Assembly (NCBI RefSeq): GCF_009496535.1
Contig: NZ_WIDL01000026.1
Span: forward strand, 1 to 53,344
DNA from: Stenotrophomonas sp. MYb238
GTDB lineage: Bacteria > Pseudomonadota > Gammaproteobacteria > Xanthomonadales > Xanthomonadaceae
Length of the DNA stretch: 53,344 nt
Reading direction: 5' to 3'
How positions within the stretch are numbered: the first letter of the stretch is position 1; every line of letters begins with the position of its first letter. A model generated the notes under the pieces. The model did not search any database, had not been told where the DNA came from, and worked only from the letters and a program-made list of their open reading frames with translations. Position numbers and translations under genes: made by a program. Of this stretch, positions 8,267-17,038 are shown piece after piece.

Positions 8267-9229
8267 ATGGTTGAACTCACCCTGCCAGGGCCGGCCGACG
8301 TGCTGGCCGCCGCGGCCCGCATCGCGCCGCATGCCACGGTCACCCCGGTCCTGCGTTCGCGCGAACTGGATGCGCTGTCCGGCGCCCGCCTGCATTTCAA
8401 GGCCGAGCACCTGCAGCGCGGTGGCGCCTTCAAGTTCCGCGGCGCCTGCAACGCGGTATGGGCGCTGGACGAGGACCAGGCGCGGCGCGGCGTGGTGACC
8501 CATTCCTCCGGCAACCACGGCGCGGCGCTGGCCCTGGCGGCACGCTCGCGCGGCATTCCCTGCCACGTGGTGGTGCCCGAGGGCGCGGTGGCGGCCAAGC
8601 TGGCCAACATCGCCCGCCACGGCGCGACGCTGTGGCGCTGCGCACCGACCCAGGCCGCGCGCGAGGCCGAATGCGCGCGGGTGCAGCGGGAAACCGGGGC
8701 GACCCTGGTCCACCCCTATGCCGATACGCAGGTGATCGCCGGCCAAGGCACGGCGACGCTGGAACTGCTGCGCCAGGCCGGCACGACGCTGGACGCGGTG
8801 GTAGTGCCGGCCGGCGGCGGCGGGCTGGCCTCCGGCACTCTGCTGGCGCTGCGCCAGGCGGCGCCGGACTGCGAGCTGGTGCTGGCCGAACCGGCCGGCG
8901 CGGCCGATACCGCGCGCTCGCTGGAGGCGGGAAGGCGGCTGGTCGATTTCGTGCCCGACACCGTCTGCGACGGCCTGCGCGGCGCGCTGGGCGAACCGAA
9001 TTTCGCGTTGCTTGCAGGCAACGCCACCGTCATCACCGTAGCCGACGCCGCCACCGTGGCGGCGATGCGCCTGCTGTGGCAGGTGCTCAAGCAGGTGGTG
9101 GAACCCTCCTCGGCCACGGTGCTGGCGGCGGTGCTGGCGCAGCCGCAGCGCTTTGCCGGGCGCGACGTGGGCCTGGTCCTGTCCGGCGGCAACGTCGACC
9201 TGGACGCGCTGCCGTGGATGGATGCATGA
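8267..9229 (+). CDS. PLP-dependent threonine/serine dehydratase-like enzyme
   Basis: 320 aa, fold type II PLP enzyme. HLQRGGAFKFRGACNA carries the Schiff-base lysine (K56). THSSGNHGAALALAAR is the Ser/Asn loop that holds the substrate carboxylate. PAGGGGLASG is the glycine loop binding the PLP phosphate. Members deaminate L-threonine or L-serine to the 2-oxo acid, or act as serine racemases, and sequence alone does not separate these. There is no C-terminal ACT regulatory domain, so it is the short catabolic/racemase-like form rather than full-length IlvA. The stop overlaps the start of the next gene (ATGA), so the two are translationally coupled. Confidence 0.85.
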   Translation: MVELTLPGPADVLAAAARIAPHATVTPVLRSRELDALSGARLHFKAEHLQRGGAFKFRGACNAVWALDEDQARRGVVTHSSGNHGAALALAARSRGIPCHVVVPEGAVAAKLANIARHGATLWRCAPTQAAREAECARVQRETGATLVHPYADTQVIAGQGTATLELLRQAGTTLDAVVVPAGGGGLASGTLLALRQAAPDCELVLAEPAGAADTARSLEAGRRLVDFVPDTVCDGLRGALGEPNFALLAGNATVITVADAATVAAMRLLWQVLKQVVEPSSATVLAAVLAQPQRFAGRDVGLVLSGGNVDLDALPWMDA

Positions 9230-9828
9230 GCCGCAGGCGCACCCGCCTGTTCGACTGGCTGTGGCGCCTGTGCGTGCTGGTGCTGCTGTGGCTGCTCGGC
9301 GTGGCGGCGTGGATCATCTGGGTGGGCGACCGCGACCAGGCCGCGCCGGCCGACGCGATCATCGTGCTGGGTGCGGCGGCCTACGACGCCAAGCCGTCGC
9401 CGGTGTTCGAGGAGCGCATCCGCCACGGGCTGGACCTGTACCGGCAGGGCTACGCGCCCAAGCTGATCTTCACCGGCGGCTTCGGCGGCGCCGGCGCGCG
9501 TTTCTCCGAATCGCAGGTGGCGCGCCGCTATGCGCTGAAGCAGGAGATTCCCGCCAAGGACATCCTGATCGAGAACCGCTCGCGCACCACCCGCCAGAAC
9601 CTGGTCGAGGCCAAGCGGCTGATGGATGCGCACGGCATGCACCGCGCCATCCTGGTCAGCGATCCGCTGCACATGGCGCGCGCGCTGCGCCTGTCCAGGG
9701 AACTGGGCATCGATGCGCTGGCCTCGTCCACGCCGAGCACGCGCTTCCGCAGCTTCCACACCAGCTGGCGGTTCCTGGCGCAGGAAATCTATTTCTTCCA
9801 CCGCGACCTGTTCGCCGGCGGTACCTGA
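9226..9828 (+). CDS. YdcF-like (DUF218) membrane-anchored protein
   Basis: 200 aa. A basic N-terminus and one transmembrane helix (about residues 10-33, LWRLCVLVLLWLLGVAAWII) precede a DUF218/YdcF domain: ADAIIVLGAA at its start, KLIFTGGFGG, the ENRSRTTRQNL motif and ILVSDPLHMARA. Relatives (SanA, YdcF, ElyC) are envelope-associated proteins with a Rossmann-like domain. Several are tied to cell-wall or vancomycin barrier function, but the reaction is unclear. The start codon overlaps the preceding dehydratase stop as ATGA. The domain should face the periplasm. Confidence 0.85.
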   Translation: MSRRRTRLFDWLWRLCVLVLLWLLGVAAWIIWVGDRDQAAPADAIIVLGAAAYDAKPSPVFEERIRHGLDLYRQGYAPKLIFTGGFGGAGARFSESQVARRYALKQEIPAKDILIENRSRTTRQNLVEAKRLMDAHGMHRAILVSDPLHMARALRLSRELGIDALASSTPSTRFRSFHTSWRFLAQEIYFFHRDLFAGGT

Positions 9829-9853
9829 GCGCCGCCGCTCCTCGAGAAATCCC

Positions 9854-10282
9854 ATGAGCCACGACGTTTCCCCCGCCCAGCAGCAGGCCATCGACCTGGT
9901 CCGCGGCTACTACGATGCCTTCAACCGCGGCGACTGGGCCGGGATGCTGGAGCGCCTGGCCGACGACGTGGCGCACGACCTGAACCAAGGCGCGCGCGAA
10001 AGCGGCCGCGAGGCGTTCGCCGCGTTCCTGCGGCGCATGGAGGCCAGCTACCGCGAGCAGCTGCGCGAGGTGATGGTGATGGCCAGCATCAATGGCACCC
10101 GCGCCGCCGCCGAATACGTGGTGCACGGCGAATACCACCACACCGACGAAGGCCTGCCGCCGGCCAACGGCCAGCGCTACGTGCTGCCCGGCGGCGCGTT
10201 CTTCGACATCCGCGACGGCCGCATCGCGCGCGTCAGCAACTACTACAACCTGCAGGACTGGATCGCGCAGGTAGGCGGCTGA
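9854..10282 (+). CDS. SnoaL-like / ketosteroid-isomerase-related protein
   Basis: 142 aa, an NTF2-like cone fold. AIDLVRGYYDAFNRGDWAGM is the usual first helix. ADDVAHDLN, REAFAAFLRRM and the C-terminal strand pair FFDIRDGRIARVSNYYNLQDW complete the SnoaL pattern. The family includes isomerases, cyclases and many proteins without known substrate; none is assigned here. It starts 25 nt after ydcF and probably forms an operon with it and the dehydratase. Confidence 0.8.
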   Translation: MSHDVSPAQQQAIDLVRGYYDAFNRGDWAGMLERLADDVAHDLNQGARESGREAFAAFLRRMEASYREQLREVMVMASINGTRAAAEYVVHGEYHHTDEGLPPANGQRYVLPGGAFFDIRDGRIARVSNYYNLQDWIAQVGG

Positions 10283-10289
10283 GCCGCCC

Positions 10290-10629
10290 GTAGGAGCGCA
10301 CCTCGGTGCGCGAGGGGCTTTCCCGGTACCCGATCAGCCCCGACTGTCAGCAGCACGGAAACACTCCCTCCCTCTCGTGCGAAGCATGAAGGGGAGGGCT
10401 GGAGGGGTGACTTGATGTCCGCATGGAGCCAAAGCACCTTCTCCCATCCCTTCGGGCCCGGCCCGCCGGCATGACCAGCGGGCGTTCAAGCGCGTGCGAG
10501 CCGATGGTTCGCAAACCAACGCGCTTTCACCTCCCTGCTCGCTCGGCGAACAAGGGAAGGGGCAAGAACGGCACTCGATGCTGAGCCGGTTTCGGTAAGG
10601 CCCCATCGCGCACCAAGGTGCGCTCCTAC
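10290..10629. repeat. Inverted pair of GTAG-type REP palindromes flanking a 300-bp spacer
   Basis: The left unit GTAGGAGCGCACCTCGGTGC (from 10290) and the right unit, its inverse ending GCGCTCCTAC at 10629, share head and palindrome. The left unit continues GGGGCTTTCCCGG and the right, read inverted, GGGGCCTTACCG. The spacer holds another palindromic stretch (CCCTCCCTCTCGTGCGAAGC...GAGGG near 10365-10398) and no gene. The GTAG head and stem match the REP type that Stenotrophomonas RAYT proteins recognise. The TAG of the right unit is also the bioC stop codon. Confidence 0.75.
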
Positions 10630-11513
10630 GAGGGATTTTTGCGCCGGATCGGGATCGCCGACACCGGCACTGCGGCGATGTCGTGGCCGTGTTCGCGGAT
10701 CGGCGCGCCCGGCTCCGGCGCCCAGGCGTGGGCGTAGATGACTTCCCAGCTGCTGGGCAGTTTGCCGTCGGGCCGGCGCAGCGGTTCGTAGGCCGCCTGG
10801 GCGGCGTTGAAGCGGCTGCGGCCGGTGAGCGTGTGGCGGCGTTCGCTCAGCGCGTTGGTCGCGCCGATAGCCTTGAGTTCGCGCATCAGCGCCGGCAGGC
10901 CGTCGTAGGTGAGGGTGAACAGGTCGCGGTCCAGCACCGGGTCGCGGAAGCCGGCCATCATCAGCGCGTCGCCGAACTGCGCGATCTGCACGAAGCGGCT
11001 CACGTGCGGGGTGGCGTCGGCCTGCGCGAACGCCTCGCGCAGTTCGATCAGCGTGTCCGGACCGAAGGTGGAGCACACCAGCAGGCCGCCGGGCCTGAGC
11101 ACGCGGCGGAAACCGGCGAACACCGCCGGCAGGTCTTCCACCCACTGCAGGCACAGGTTGCTGAAGATCACGTCCACGCTGTTGTCGGCCAGCGGCAGCG
11201 CCCGCGCGTCGGCGCACACGCGCGAGAACGGGCGCCACCAGCCGGCCTGCTTCTTCGCCTCTGCCAGCATCGGCAGGGCCAGGTCCAGCGCGATCACCTG
11301 CGCCTTGGGCCAGCGCTTCTTCATCGCCGCGGTCGAGTGCGCCGGGCCGCTGCCGACGTCCAGCACCACCTGCGGTTGCCGCTGCTCCAGGTAGTCCAGC
11401 GATTCCAGCAGGCGTTTTGCGACCTCCTGCTGCAGCACGGCGGCGGCGTGGTAGCTGGAGGCGGCGCGCGAGAAGGCGCGGCGGACGTGCTTGGCATCGA
11501 ACAGGGAGGGCAT
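10626..11513 (-). CDS. bioC: Malonyl-ACP O-methyltransferase BioC
   Basis: 295 aa. It methylates the free carboxyl of malonyl-ACP with SAM so that fatty-acid synthesis can build the pimeloyl chain for biotin. The N-terminus DAKHVRRAFSRAASSYHAAA is the BioC signature. VVLDVGSGPAHST is SAM motif I, and VDVIFSNLCLQWVED and FRRVLRPGGLLVCSTFG are the later class I methyltransferase motifs. The start was chosen at MPSLFDAKHV; the open frame upstream overlaps the SDR gene. It is the last gene of the leftward biotin cluster, 23 nt after the SDR. Its TAG stop is supplied by a REP element. Confidence 0.93.
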   Translation of the reverse strand: MPSLFDAKHVRRAFSRAASSYHAAAVLQQEVAKRLLESLDYLEQRQPQVVLDVGSGPAHSTAAMKKRWPKAQVIALDLALPMLAEAKKQAGWWRPFSRVCADARALPLADNSVDVIFSNLCLQWVEDLPAVFAGFRRVLRPGGLLVCSTFGPDTLIELREAFAQADATPHVSRFVQIAQFGDALMMAGFRDPVLDRDLFTLTYDGLPALMRELKAIGATNALSERRHTLTGRSRFNAAQAAYEPLRRPDGKLPSSWEVIYAHAWAPEPGAPIREHGHDIAAVPVSAIPIRRKNPS

Positions 11514-11536
11514 GGGAATACGCGCTTGCAACAGGG

Positions 11537-12319
11537 TCAGAAGGTACCGGGGTAGGCGCCGCCGTCGAGCAGCAGGTTCTGCCCGGTGATGTAGCCGGCG
11601 TGCACGCTGCACAGGAAGGCGCAGGCCGCGCCGAACTCGTCGGGCGTGCCGAAGCGGCCGGCGGGGATGCCGGCGCGGCGGCGTGCGGCCACCTCATCCA
11701 GCGGCTGCTGCTGCCTTTGCGCGCTGGCTTCCAGCGTGCCGCGCAGGCGGTCGGTGTCGAACGCGCCCGGCAGCAGGTTGTTGATCGTGACGTTGCGCGT
11801 CAGGTGGGTGCGGGCGACGCCGGCGACGAAGCCGGTCAATCCGGAGCGCGCGCCGTTGGACAGGCCGAGGATGTCGATCGGCGCCTTCACCGAACTGGAG
11901 GTGATGTCGACCACGCGGCCGAAACCGCGCGCGGCCATGGCGTCGACGGTGGCGCGGATCAGCTCGATCGGGGTGAGCATGTTGGCGTCCAGCGCGGCCA
12001 GCCACCGCTCGCGGTCCCAGTCGCGGAAATCGCCCGGTGGCGGGCCGCCGGCATTGGTGACGAGGATGTCCACCTGCGGGCAGGCGGCGAGCGCGGCGGC
12101 GCGGCCGGCGGCGGTGGTGATGTCGGCGGCGACGGCGAGCACCTGCCCGGCACCGGGAAGGGCGCGCAGTTCCGCCGCGGCCGCTGCCAGCGCGTCGGCG
12201 CCGCGGGCGACGATGACCACGTTGGCGCCCTCGCCGGCCAGCGCGCGCGCGCAGCCCAGCCCCAGCCCCTTGCTGGCGCCGCAGACCAGCGCCCAGCGCC
12301 CGGCGATTCCCAGATCCAT
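11537..12319 (-). CDS. SDR-family protein lacking the YxxxK catalytic motif
   Basis: 260 aa Rossmann-fold short-chain dehydrogenase-like protein. The cofactor site is intact: CGASKGLGLGCARALAGEG near the N-terminus and ILVTNAGGPPPG for the NNAG motif. Where classical SDRs have S...YxxxK, this protein reads TSSSVKAPIDILGLSNGARS, so Tyr is replaced by Ser and Lys by Arg. A subfamily with this LGLSNGAR sequence exists in many proteobacteria, usually annotated as 3-oxoacyl-ACP reductase without proof. It sits between bioH and bioC on the same strand, so a link to the ACP-bound pimelate steps is possible but unproven. Confidence 0.8.
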   Translation of the reverse strand: MDLGIAGRWALVCGASKGLGLGCARALAGEGANVVIVARGADALAAAAAELRALPGAGQVLAVAADITTAAGRAAALAACPQVDILVTNAGGPPPGDFRDWDRERWLAALDANMLTPIELIRATVDAMAARGFGRVVDITSSSVKAPIDILGLSNGARSGLTGFVAGVARTHLTRNVTINNLLPGAFDTDRLRGTLEASAQRQQQPLDEVAARRRAGIPAGRFGTPDEFGAACAFLCSVHAGYITGQNLLLDGGAYPGTF

Positions 12320-12379
12320 CGGCCTACTCCCGGTGTGTTCGGTGGCCGCACATGATCGGCGATGCGTGCACGCGGCGGC

Positions 12380-13147
12380 TCACATGCAGTCCGCAACGAA
12401 GCGTTGCAGCAGCCCGGCGACGTCGTCGGCGTGGCCGAGGAACGGCGCGTGGCCACCGCCGTCGATGGTATGCGCGGCGTGCAGGCCGGCCGGCGCCAGC
12501 GTCGCGGCGCTGTGCATGGCCTTCGCCGGCACCAGCCGGTCGCGCTGGCCGCCGATCCACAGGCCGGGTGTGCGCAGGTCGCGCAGGGCGCCGCGCAGGT
12601 CGCTGCGGTCCAGCAGAGCCAGGCCCTCGTGCAGGGCGCGCGGGGCCGGCTCGCCGCGCTCGACCAGGGCATCGCGCAGGGTGCGCAGCTCGCTGCGCGC
12701 GTGCTGCGAGCCCATCACGTCCAGCGCGAGGAAGCGTTCCAGCGTGCCGCGATAATCCTGTTCCAGGTCGTGGCCGAACTGCTCGAACACGCTGCGGTCC
12801 ACCGCATCGGGCCAGTCGGCGTCGCGCACGAAGCGCGGCGTGGCGGCGAGCATCGCCAGCCCGCGCACCTGCGGCAGCGTGGCCGCGGCGTGCAGCGCCA
12901 CCAGCCCGCCCAGCGACCAGCCGCACCACACCGCCGGCGGCGTGGCGGCGGCGATGGCGTTGACCAGGTAGGGCAGGCGCAGCGGGGTGTCGTCGTCGCG
13001 GCTGAAGCCGTGGCCGGGCAGGTCCACCACGTGCAGCTGGAAGCGCGGCGACAGGCGTTCCACCAGCGGCGCGAAGATGCCGCCGTGCAGCGCCCAGCCG
13101 TGGATCAGGACCAGTGCCGGGCCGGTGCCGGTGACGTCGATATGCAT
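12380..13147 (-). CDS. bioH: Pimeloyl-ACP methyl ester carboxylesterase BioH
   Basis: 255 aa alpha/beta hydrolase. It removes the methyl group that BioC added, releasing pimeloyl-ACP for BioF. Oxyanion region LVLIHGWALHGGIFAPL, nucleophile elbow GWSLGG with Ser78, acidic residue in GGQRDRLVP and His in DGGGHAPFL form the catalytic set. The length matches E. coli BioH (256). It starts 16 nt after the bioF stop, in the same leftward unit, which supports the BioH assignment over a generic hydrolase. Confidence 0.93.
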   Translation of the reverse strand: MHIDVTGTGPALVLIHGWALHGGIFAPLVERLSPRFQLHVVDLPGHGFSRDDDTPLRLPYLVNAIAAATPPAVWCGWSLGGLVALHAAATLPQVRGLAMLAATPRFVRDADWPDAVDRSVFEQFGHDLEQDYRGTLERFLALDVMGSQHARSELRTLRDALVERGEPAPRALHEGLALLDRSDLRGALRDLRTPGLWIGGQRDRLVPAKAMHSAATLAPAGLHAAHTIDGGGHAPFLGHADDVAGLLQRFVADCM

Positions 13148-13163
13148 GCGTGGAAGGCGTTCT

Positions 13164-14375
13164 TCAGGCGCTGACGGCGTTCAGCGACTGCTCGTAGGAC
13201 AGCAGGTCGCGCGCGCGGGCGGTGGCATCGACCAGCGCCTTGACCTGCTCCAGGGTGTGCAGCGCCGAGAGCGTGATGCGCAGCCGTGCCTTGCCTTCGG
13301 GCACGGTCGGCGGGCGGATCGCGCCGACCAGGAAGCCGGACTGCTCCAGCGCGGCGCCCAGCGCCATCACCGTGGCCTCGTCGCCGCACAGCAGGGGCTG
13401 GATCGGGGTTTCCGAGGGCATCAGTTCCAGGCCGTTGCGGCGCGCGCCATCGCGGAAGGCGGCGATCAGCTCGACCAGCTTCTCGCGGCGCCAGTGGTCG
13501 CGGCGCGCCAGCTTCACCGCCGCCAGCGAGGCGGCGGCCTGCGCCGGCGGCAGCGCGGTGGTGTAGATGTAGGGACGCGCGGTCTCGGCCAGGTGCTGGA
13601 TCAGGTGCTCCTCGCCCAGCACCACCGCGCCGTGGCCGCCGAGTGCCTTGCCCAGCGTGGCCAGCTGCAGCGGCACTTCGTTCACGCCCAGCCCGGCGTC
13701 GGCCACGCAGCCGCGGCCGTGTTCGCCGACCACGCCGACACCGTGCGCGTCGTCGACATAGAACAGCGCTTCCTGCATGCGCGCCACCAGCGACAGCGAG
13801 CGCAGCGGGGCGATGTCGCCGTCCATGCTGAACACGCCATCGGTGGCGAGCATGGCCGCGCCGTCGGCGGCGTTCTTCAGCTGGCGCATGGCGCCTTCGC
13901 TGTCCAGGTGCGGGTAGCGGCGCAGGCGGCAACCGGCCAGGCGGGTGGCGTCGAGCAGGCTGGCGTGGTTGAGGCGGTCCTGCACGCAGACGTCGCTGTC
14001 CTCGGACAGCAGCGCCTGCTGCACGGCGAGGTTGGCCATGAAGCCGCTGTCGAACAGCAGCGCGCGCGGATAGCCGAGCCAGTCGGCCATCTCGCGTTCG
14101 AGCTGTTCGTGCAGCACGTGGTGGCCGCAGACCAGGTGCGAGGCGGTGCTGCCGGCGCCTTCGCGGCCGGCGGCATCCTGCAGTGCGGCGACCACTTCGA
14201 ACTGCTGCGACAGGCCCAGGTAGTCGTTGCTGCAGAAGCCGGTGAGCCACTTGCCGCCGACGTCCAGGCGCACGCCGTCGCGGCGGATGACGCTGCGGCG
14301 GACGCGGATGCGCCCCTGCGCTTGGCGGAGCTTGCGCTGGTCCTGCAGGCGGGCAAGGAGGTCGGGGCGGGCCAT
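13164..14375 (-). CDS. bioF: 8-amino-7-oxononanoate synthase BioF
   Basis: 403 aa PLP enzyme that condenses pimeloyl-ACP with alanine, losing CO2, to give 8-amino-7-oxononanoate. Visible motifs are [12 protein letters not shown] near residue 47, [32 protein letters not shown] with the PLP-contacting Asp-Ala-His, and [15 protein letters not shown] with the Schiff-base lysine K243. The length is close to the family norm (about 385-400). It is the second gene of the biotin cluster, separated from bioB by a REP double palindrome that could modulate readthrough. Confidence 0.95.
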   Translation of the reverse strand: MARPDLLARLQDQRKLRQAQGRIRVRRSVIRRDGVRLDVGGKWLTGFCSNDYLGLSQQFEVVAALQDAAGREGAGSTASHLVCGHHVLHEQLEREMADWLGYPRALLFDSGFMANLAVQQALLSEDSDVCVQDRLNHASLLDATRLAGCRLRRYPHLDSEGAMRQLKNAADGAAMLATDGVFSMDGDIAPLRSLSLVARMQEALFYVDDAHGVGVVGEHGRGCVADAGLGVNEVPLQLATLGKALGGHGAVVLGEEHLIQHLAETARPYIYTTALPPAQAAASLAAVKLARRDHWRREKLVELIAAFRDGARRNGLELMPSETPIQPLLCGDEATVMALGAALEQSGFLVGAIRPPTVPEGKARLRITLSALHTLEQVKALVDATARARDLLSYEQSLNAVSA

Positions 14376-14451
14376 GGCGTCAGTTCATGGGCGGGTGGGC
14401 GGCTAGCGTAACCGGTTGCCGGTGGAACCGCTTGCGGCGCGGGTCTTCGGC

Positions 14452-14523
14452 GTAGGAGCGCACTTCAGTGCGCGATGAGGCTTTTCCGGTGAAGCCTCAT
14501 CGCGCAGCAAGCTGCGCTCCTAC
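14452..14523. repeat. Double GTAG-type REP between bioB and bioF
   Basis: Two REP units face each other: GTAGGAGCGCACTTCAGTGC at the left end and the inverse ending GCTGCGCTCCTAC at 14523, with matching GATGAGGC/GCCTCATC inner segments. The whole 72 bp can fold into one long hairpin. It lies in the bioB-bioF gap and ends 3 bp beyond the bioB stop, so it could attenuate bioF transcription or protect the bioB mRNA end. Confidence 0.8.
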
Positions 14524-14526
14524 GGG

Positions 14527-15555
14527 TCAGGCCGCGCAGCCGCACTGCGGGGCGATGTCCAGGTGCACCGTGCCGGGATGGTCGTGGTCGTCGGCATCGA
14601 CGTTCACTTCCATCGGGCGGATGCCCAGCCGCGCGAACAGCGCCTGGTCGCGCGCGGTGTCCGGGTTGCCGGTGGTCAGCAGCTTCTCGCCGTAGAAGAT
14701 GGAGTTGGCGCCGGCGGCGAAGCACAGCGCCTGCAGCTCGTCGCTCATGCTCTCGCGCCCGGCCGACAGCCGCACCATCGAGCGCGGCATCGCGATGCGC
14801 GCCACCGCGATCATGCGCACGAACTCGAACGGATCCAGTTCGGCGCTGCCGTGCAGCGGCGTGCCGGCGACCTGCACCAGGCGGTTGATCGGCACCGAAT
14901 CCGGGTGCGCCGGCAGGTTGGCCAGCGCCAGCAGCAGGCCGGCGCGGTGTTCGCGGGTCTCGCCCATGCCGACGATGCCGCCGCAGCAGGTCTTCAGGCC
15001 GGCGTTGCGCACGTGTTCGAGCGTATCGAGCCGGTCCTGGTACTGGCGGGTGTGGATGATCGAGTCGTAGTAGTCCGGCGCGGTGTCGAGATTGTGGTTG
15101 TAGTAGTCCAGCCCGGCGTCCTTGAGCGCGCGGGCCTGGTGGCCTTCGAGCATGCCCAGGGTGGCGCAGGTCTCCAGGCCCAGCGCCTTCACCTCGCGGA
15201 TCATCGCCGCCACCTTGGGGATGTCGCGGTCCTTGGGCGAACGCCACGCCGCGCCCATGCAGAAGCGCGAGGCGCCGGCCTCGCGGGCGGCGCGGGCGCG
15301 GGCGACCACGCTGTCGGTATCCATCAGCTTCTGCGCATTGACGCCGGTGTCGTAGCGCTGCGCCTGCGGGCAGTAGGCGCAGTCTTCCGGGCAGCCGCCG
15401 GTCTTGACCGACAGCAGGGTGGAGACCTGCACCTGCGCCGGGTCGAAATGCTCGCGGTGCACGCTGGCGGCGCGGAACAGCAGTTCGGGGAAGGGCAGGT
15501 CGAACAGCGCCAGCAGTTCCTCGCGGCTCCAGTCGTGGCGGATGACGGCAGACAT
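14527..15555 (-). CDS. bioB: Biotin synthase BioB
   Basis: 342 aa radical-SAM enzyme that inserts sulfur into dethiobiotin. The [4Fe-4S] motif is [12 protein letters not shown] with C55, C59 and C62 (CxxxCxxC). [31 protein letters not shown] and [11 protein letters not shown] are family signatures, the second including the Asn/Asp region near the [2Fe-2S] cluster. The start [15 protein letters not shown] was chosen over an upstream in-frame ATG because it begins the conserved region. It heads the leftward biotin cluster. A BirA-type operator lies 60 bp upstream. Confidence 0.96.
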   Translation of the reverse strand: MSAVIRHDWSREELLALFDLPFPELLFRAASVHREHFDPAQVQVSTLLSVKTGGCPEDCAYCPQAQRYDTGVNAQKLMDTDSVVARARAAREAGASRFCMGAAWRSPKDRDIPKVAAMIREVKALGLETCATLGMLEGHQARALKDAGLDYYNHNLDTAPDYYDSIIHTRQYQDRLDTLEHVRNAGLKTCCGGIVGMGETREHRAGLLLALANLPAHPDSVPINRLVQVAGTPLHGSAELDPFEFVRMIAVARIAMPRSMVRLSAGRESMSDELQALCFAAGANSIFYGEKLLTTGNPDTARDQALFARLGIRPMEVNVDADDHDHPGTVHLDIAPQCGCAA

Positions 15556-15598
15556 GGGTGTTTCCTGACAGATCGGGCAACGGAAGCGGGGCAGTCTG

Positions 15599-16333
15599 GT
15601 GAGCATGCACGCCACTGTCAACAAATCGCTATCAAGTTTGGTTTACGGCGTGGGTGGGTGGCTGTCCGACCTGCTGTTCCCGCCTGTCTGCCTTGTATGC
15701 GGGGAACCGGGTCAGCCCGGCCGCGACCTGTGCCCGGCCTGCGCCGCCACGCTGCCGTGGCTGGAAAGCGCCTGCCGTGGCTGCGCCCTGCCGCTGCCGG
15801 CCACCGAGCCGGCCGGCACGCTGTGTGGCGCCTGCCGCCCGGGCCGCTCGCCGTTGGCGGGGGTGCATGCCGCGTTCCTGTATGCCGCGCCGGTGGACGG
15901 GCTGCTGCGCCGCTTCAAGTTTCATGGCGACCTTGCCGCCGGGCGCCTGTTGGCGCAGCTGATGCACGCGCGGCTGGCGGCCGTCGAGCGGCCGCAGGCC
16001 CTGGTGCCGGTGCCGCTGCACCTGTCGCGCCTGCGCCGGCGCGGCTACGACCAGGCGTTGGAACTGGCGCGGCCGCTGGCCCGTGCGCTGCGCCTGCCGC
16101 TGCTGGCCGGGCTGCGCCGCACCCGCGCCACTGCGGCGCAGTCGGAACTGGACGCGCCCGCCCGCCGCCGCAACCTGCGCGCTGCCTTCGCCGCCCGCGG
16201 AACGCTGCCGGTGCACGTGGCTTTGGTCGACGACGTGATGACCACCGGCGCCACCCTGCAGGCCGCCGCCCGCGCGCTGCGCCGGGCCGGTGTGGCGCGG
16301 GTCGATGCCTGGGTCTGCGCACGGGTGCCGTGA
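15599..16333 (+). CDS. comF: ComF family phosphoribosyltransferase-like protein
   Basis: Up to 244 aa. N-terminal zinc-ribbon-like cysteines (CLVCG, CPAC, CRGC, CGAC) precede a phosphoribosyltransferase domain: [20 protein letters not shown], then the PRPP-binding loop [18 protein letters not shown]. ComF proteins support DNA uptake in competent bacteria; the biochemical activity is unclear. The start is uncertain: GTG 15599, ATG 15605 and a later GTG at 15650 are in frame. The first two would place coding sequence across the bio operator. The conserved part begins at about [14 protein letters not shown], which fits the later start. Divergent from bioB. Confidence 0.88.
   Translation: MSMHATVNKSLSSLVYGVGGWLSDLLFPPVCLVCGEPGQPGRDLCPACAATLPWLESACRGCALPLPATEPAGTLCGACRPGRSPLAGVHAAFLYAAPVDGLLRRFKFHGDLAAGRLLAQLMHARLAAVERPQALVPVPLHLSRLRRRGYDQALELARPLARALRLPLLAGLRRTRATAAQSELDAPARRRNLRAAFAARGTLPVHVALVDDVMTTGATLQAAARALRRAGVARVDAWVCARVP
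15615..15648. promoter_or_regulatory. BirA-type biotin operator (bioO)
   Basis: On the minus strand it reads CCGTAAACC, 16 nt, TGTTGACAG. The E. coli bioO is TTGTAAACC, 16 nt, GGTTTACAA. The left half matches at 7 of 9 bases, the right half is weaker, the spacing is identical, and the spacer shares AAA..TTGA.A..GATT. TTGACA inside the right half could also be a -35 for bioB. Binding by biotinoyl-AMP-loaded BirA is inferred. Confidence 0.65.
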
Positions 16334-16407
16334 ACACGGCGGGGGGACGCGCCCGGGTCTATGCTCGGCCGGCAAAGGTTTCCCCCTGATCAGCAAGGAG
16401 CGATGAC

Positions 16408-16983
16408 ATGAATGGCAACCCGGATTTCCCGGCCGGCCCGTTGTTCGGCACGCTGTCCCGCCACTGGTGGGTGGTGCTGCTGTTCGGCCTGTTCGCGGTG
16501 GCTTTCGGCGTGCTGGCGCTGATGGCGCCGGTGCGCACCGCTGCGGTGCTGGCGATGTGGCTGGGCGTGATGGCGATCGTCGAGGGCGTGGTGGCGCTGG
16601 CATCGGCGGTCGGCGGTTCGGCGCCGGTCTCGCGCGGCTGGGCGGTGTTCTACGCGCTGGTGTCCATCGCCTTCGGCGTGCTGGCCATCCTCAACCCGCT
16701 GGCGACGGCGAGCGTGCTGCTGCTGTTCCTGGCGGCGTGGCTGGTGGTCGGCGGCATCTACCGCATCGTCTTCGCCATCCGCGTGCGCAGGCATATCCGC
16801 GGCGAATGGCTGCTGGTCCTCAGCGGCCTGCTGGCGGTGGCGCTGGGCGTGATGTTCGCGCTCAACCCGCTGGGCGGGCTGATGGTCACCTCGCTGTGGA
16901 TCGGCGCGATGGCGCTGGTCTATGGCGTGCTGCAGGTCGTGGTCGCGTTCCGCCTGCGCCGCCTGGGCAGGACCGCCGTCTGA
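16408..16983 (+). CDS. HdeD-family membrane protein
   Basis: 191 aa with six predicted transmembrane helices in three pairs, e.g. HWWVVLLFGLFAVAFGVLAL, VLAMWLGVMAIVEGVVALAS, LVSIAFGVLAILNP and WLLVLSGLLAVALGVMFALN. Each repeat carries the FGVLAL..P or LGVMFALNP pattern of DUF308/HdeD. E. coli HdeD contributes to acid resistance at high cell density; the role here is unknown. It stands alone after comF, with GGAGCGATGAC before its ATG. Confidence 0.85.
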   Translation: MNGNPDFPAGPLFGTLSRHWWVVLLFGLFAVAFGVLALMAPVRTAAVLAMWLGVMAIVEGVVALASAVGGSAPVSRGWAVFYALVSIAFGVLAILNPLATASVLLLFLAAWLVVGGIYRIVFAIRVRRHIRGEWLLVLSGLLAVALGVMFALNPLGGLMVTSLWIGAMALVYGVLQVVVAFRLRRLGRTAV

Positions 16984-17038
16984 GCCATCGGCACGGTCGT
17001 TCAAGCATGCGGCCCGCCGTGGGGCGGGCCGCTGCGTG

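Noticed and set aside
10290-10629. CRISPR-like repeat array
   Set aside because: Only two inverted palindromic units, unequal spacing and no spacers; these are REP elements.
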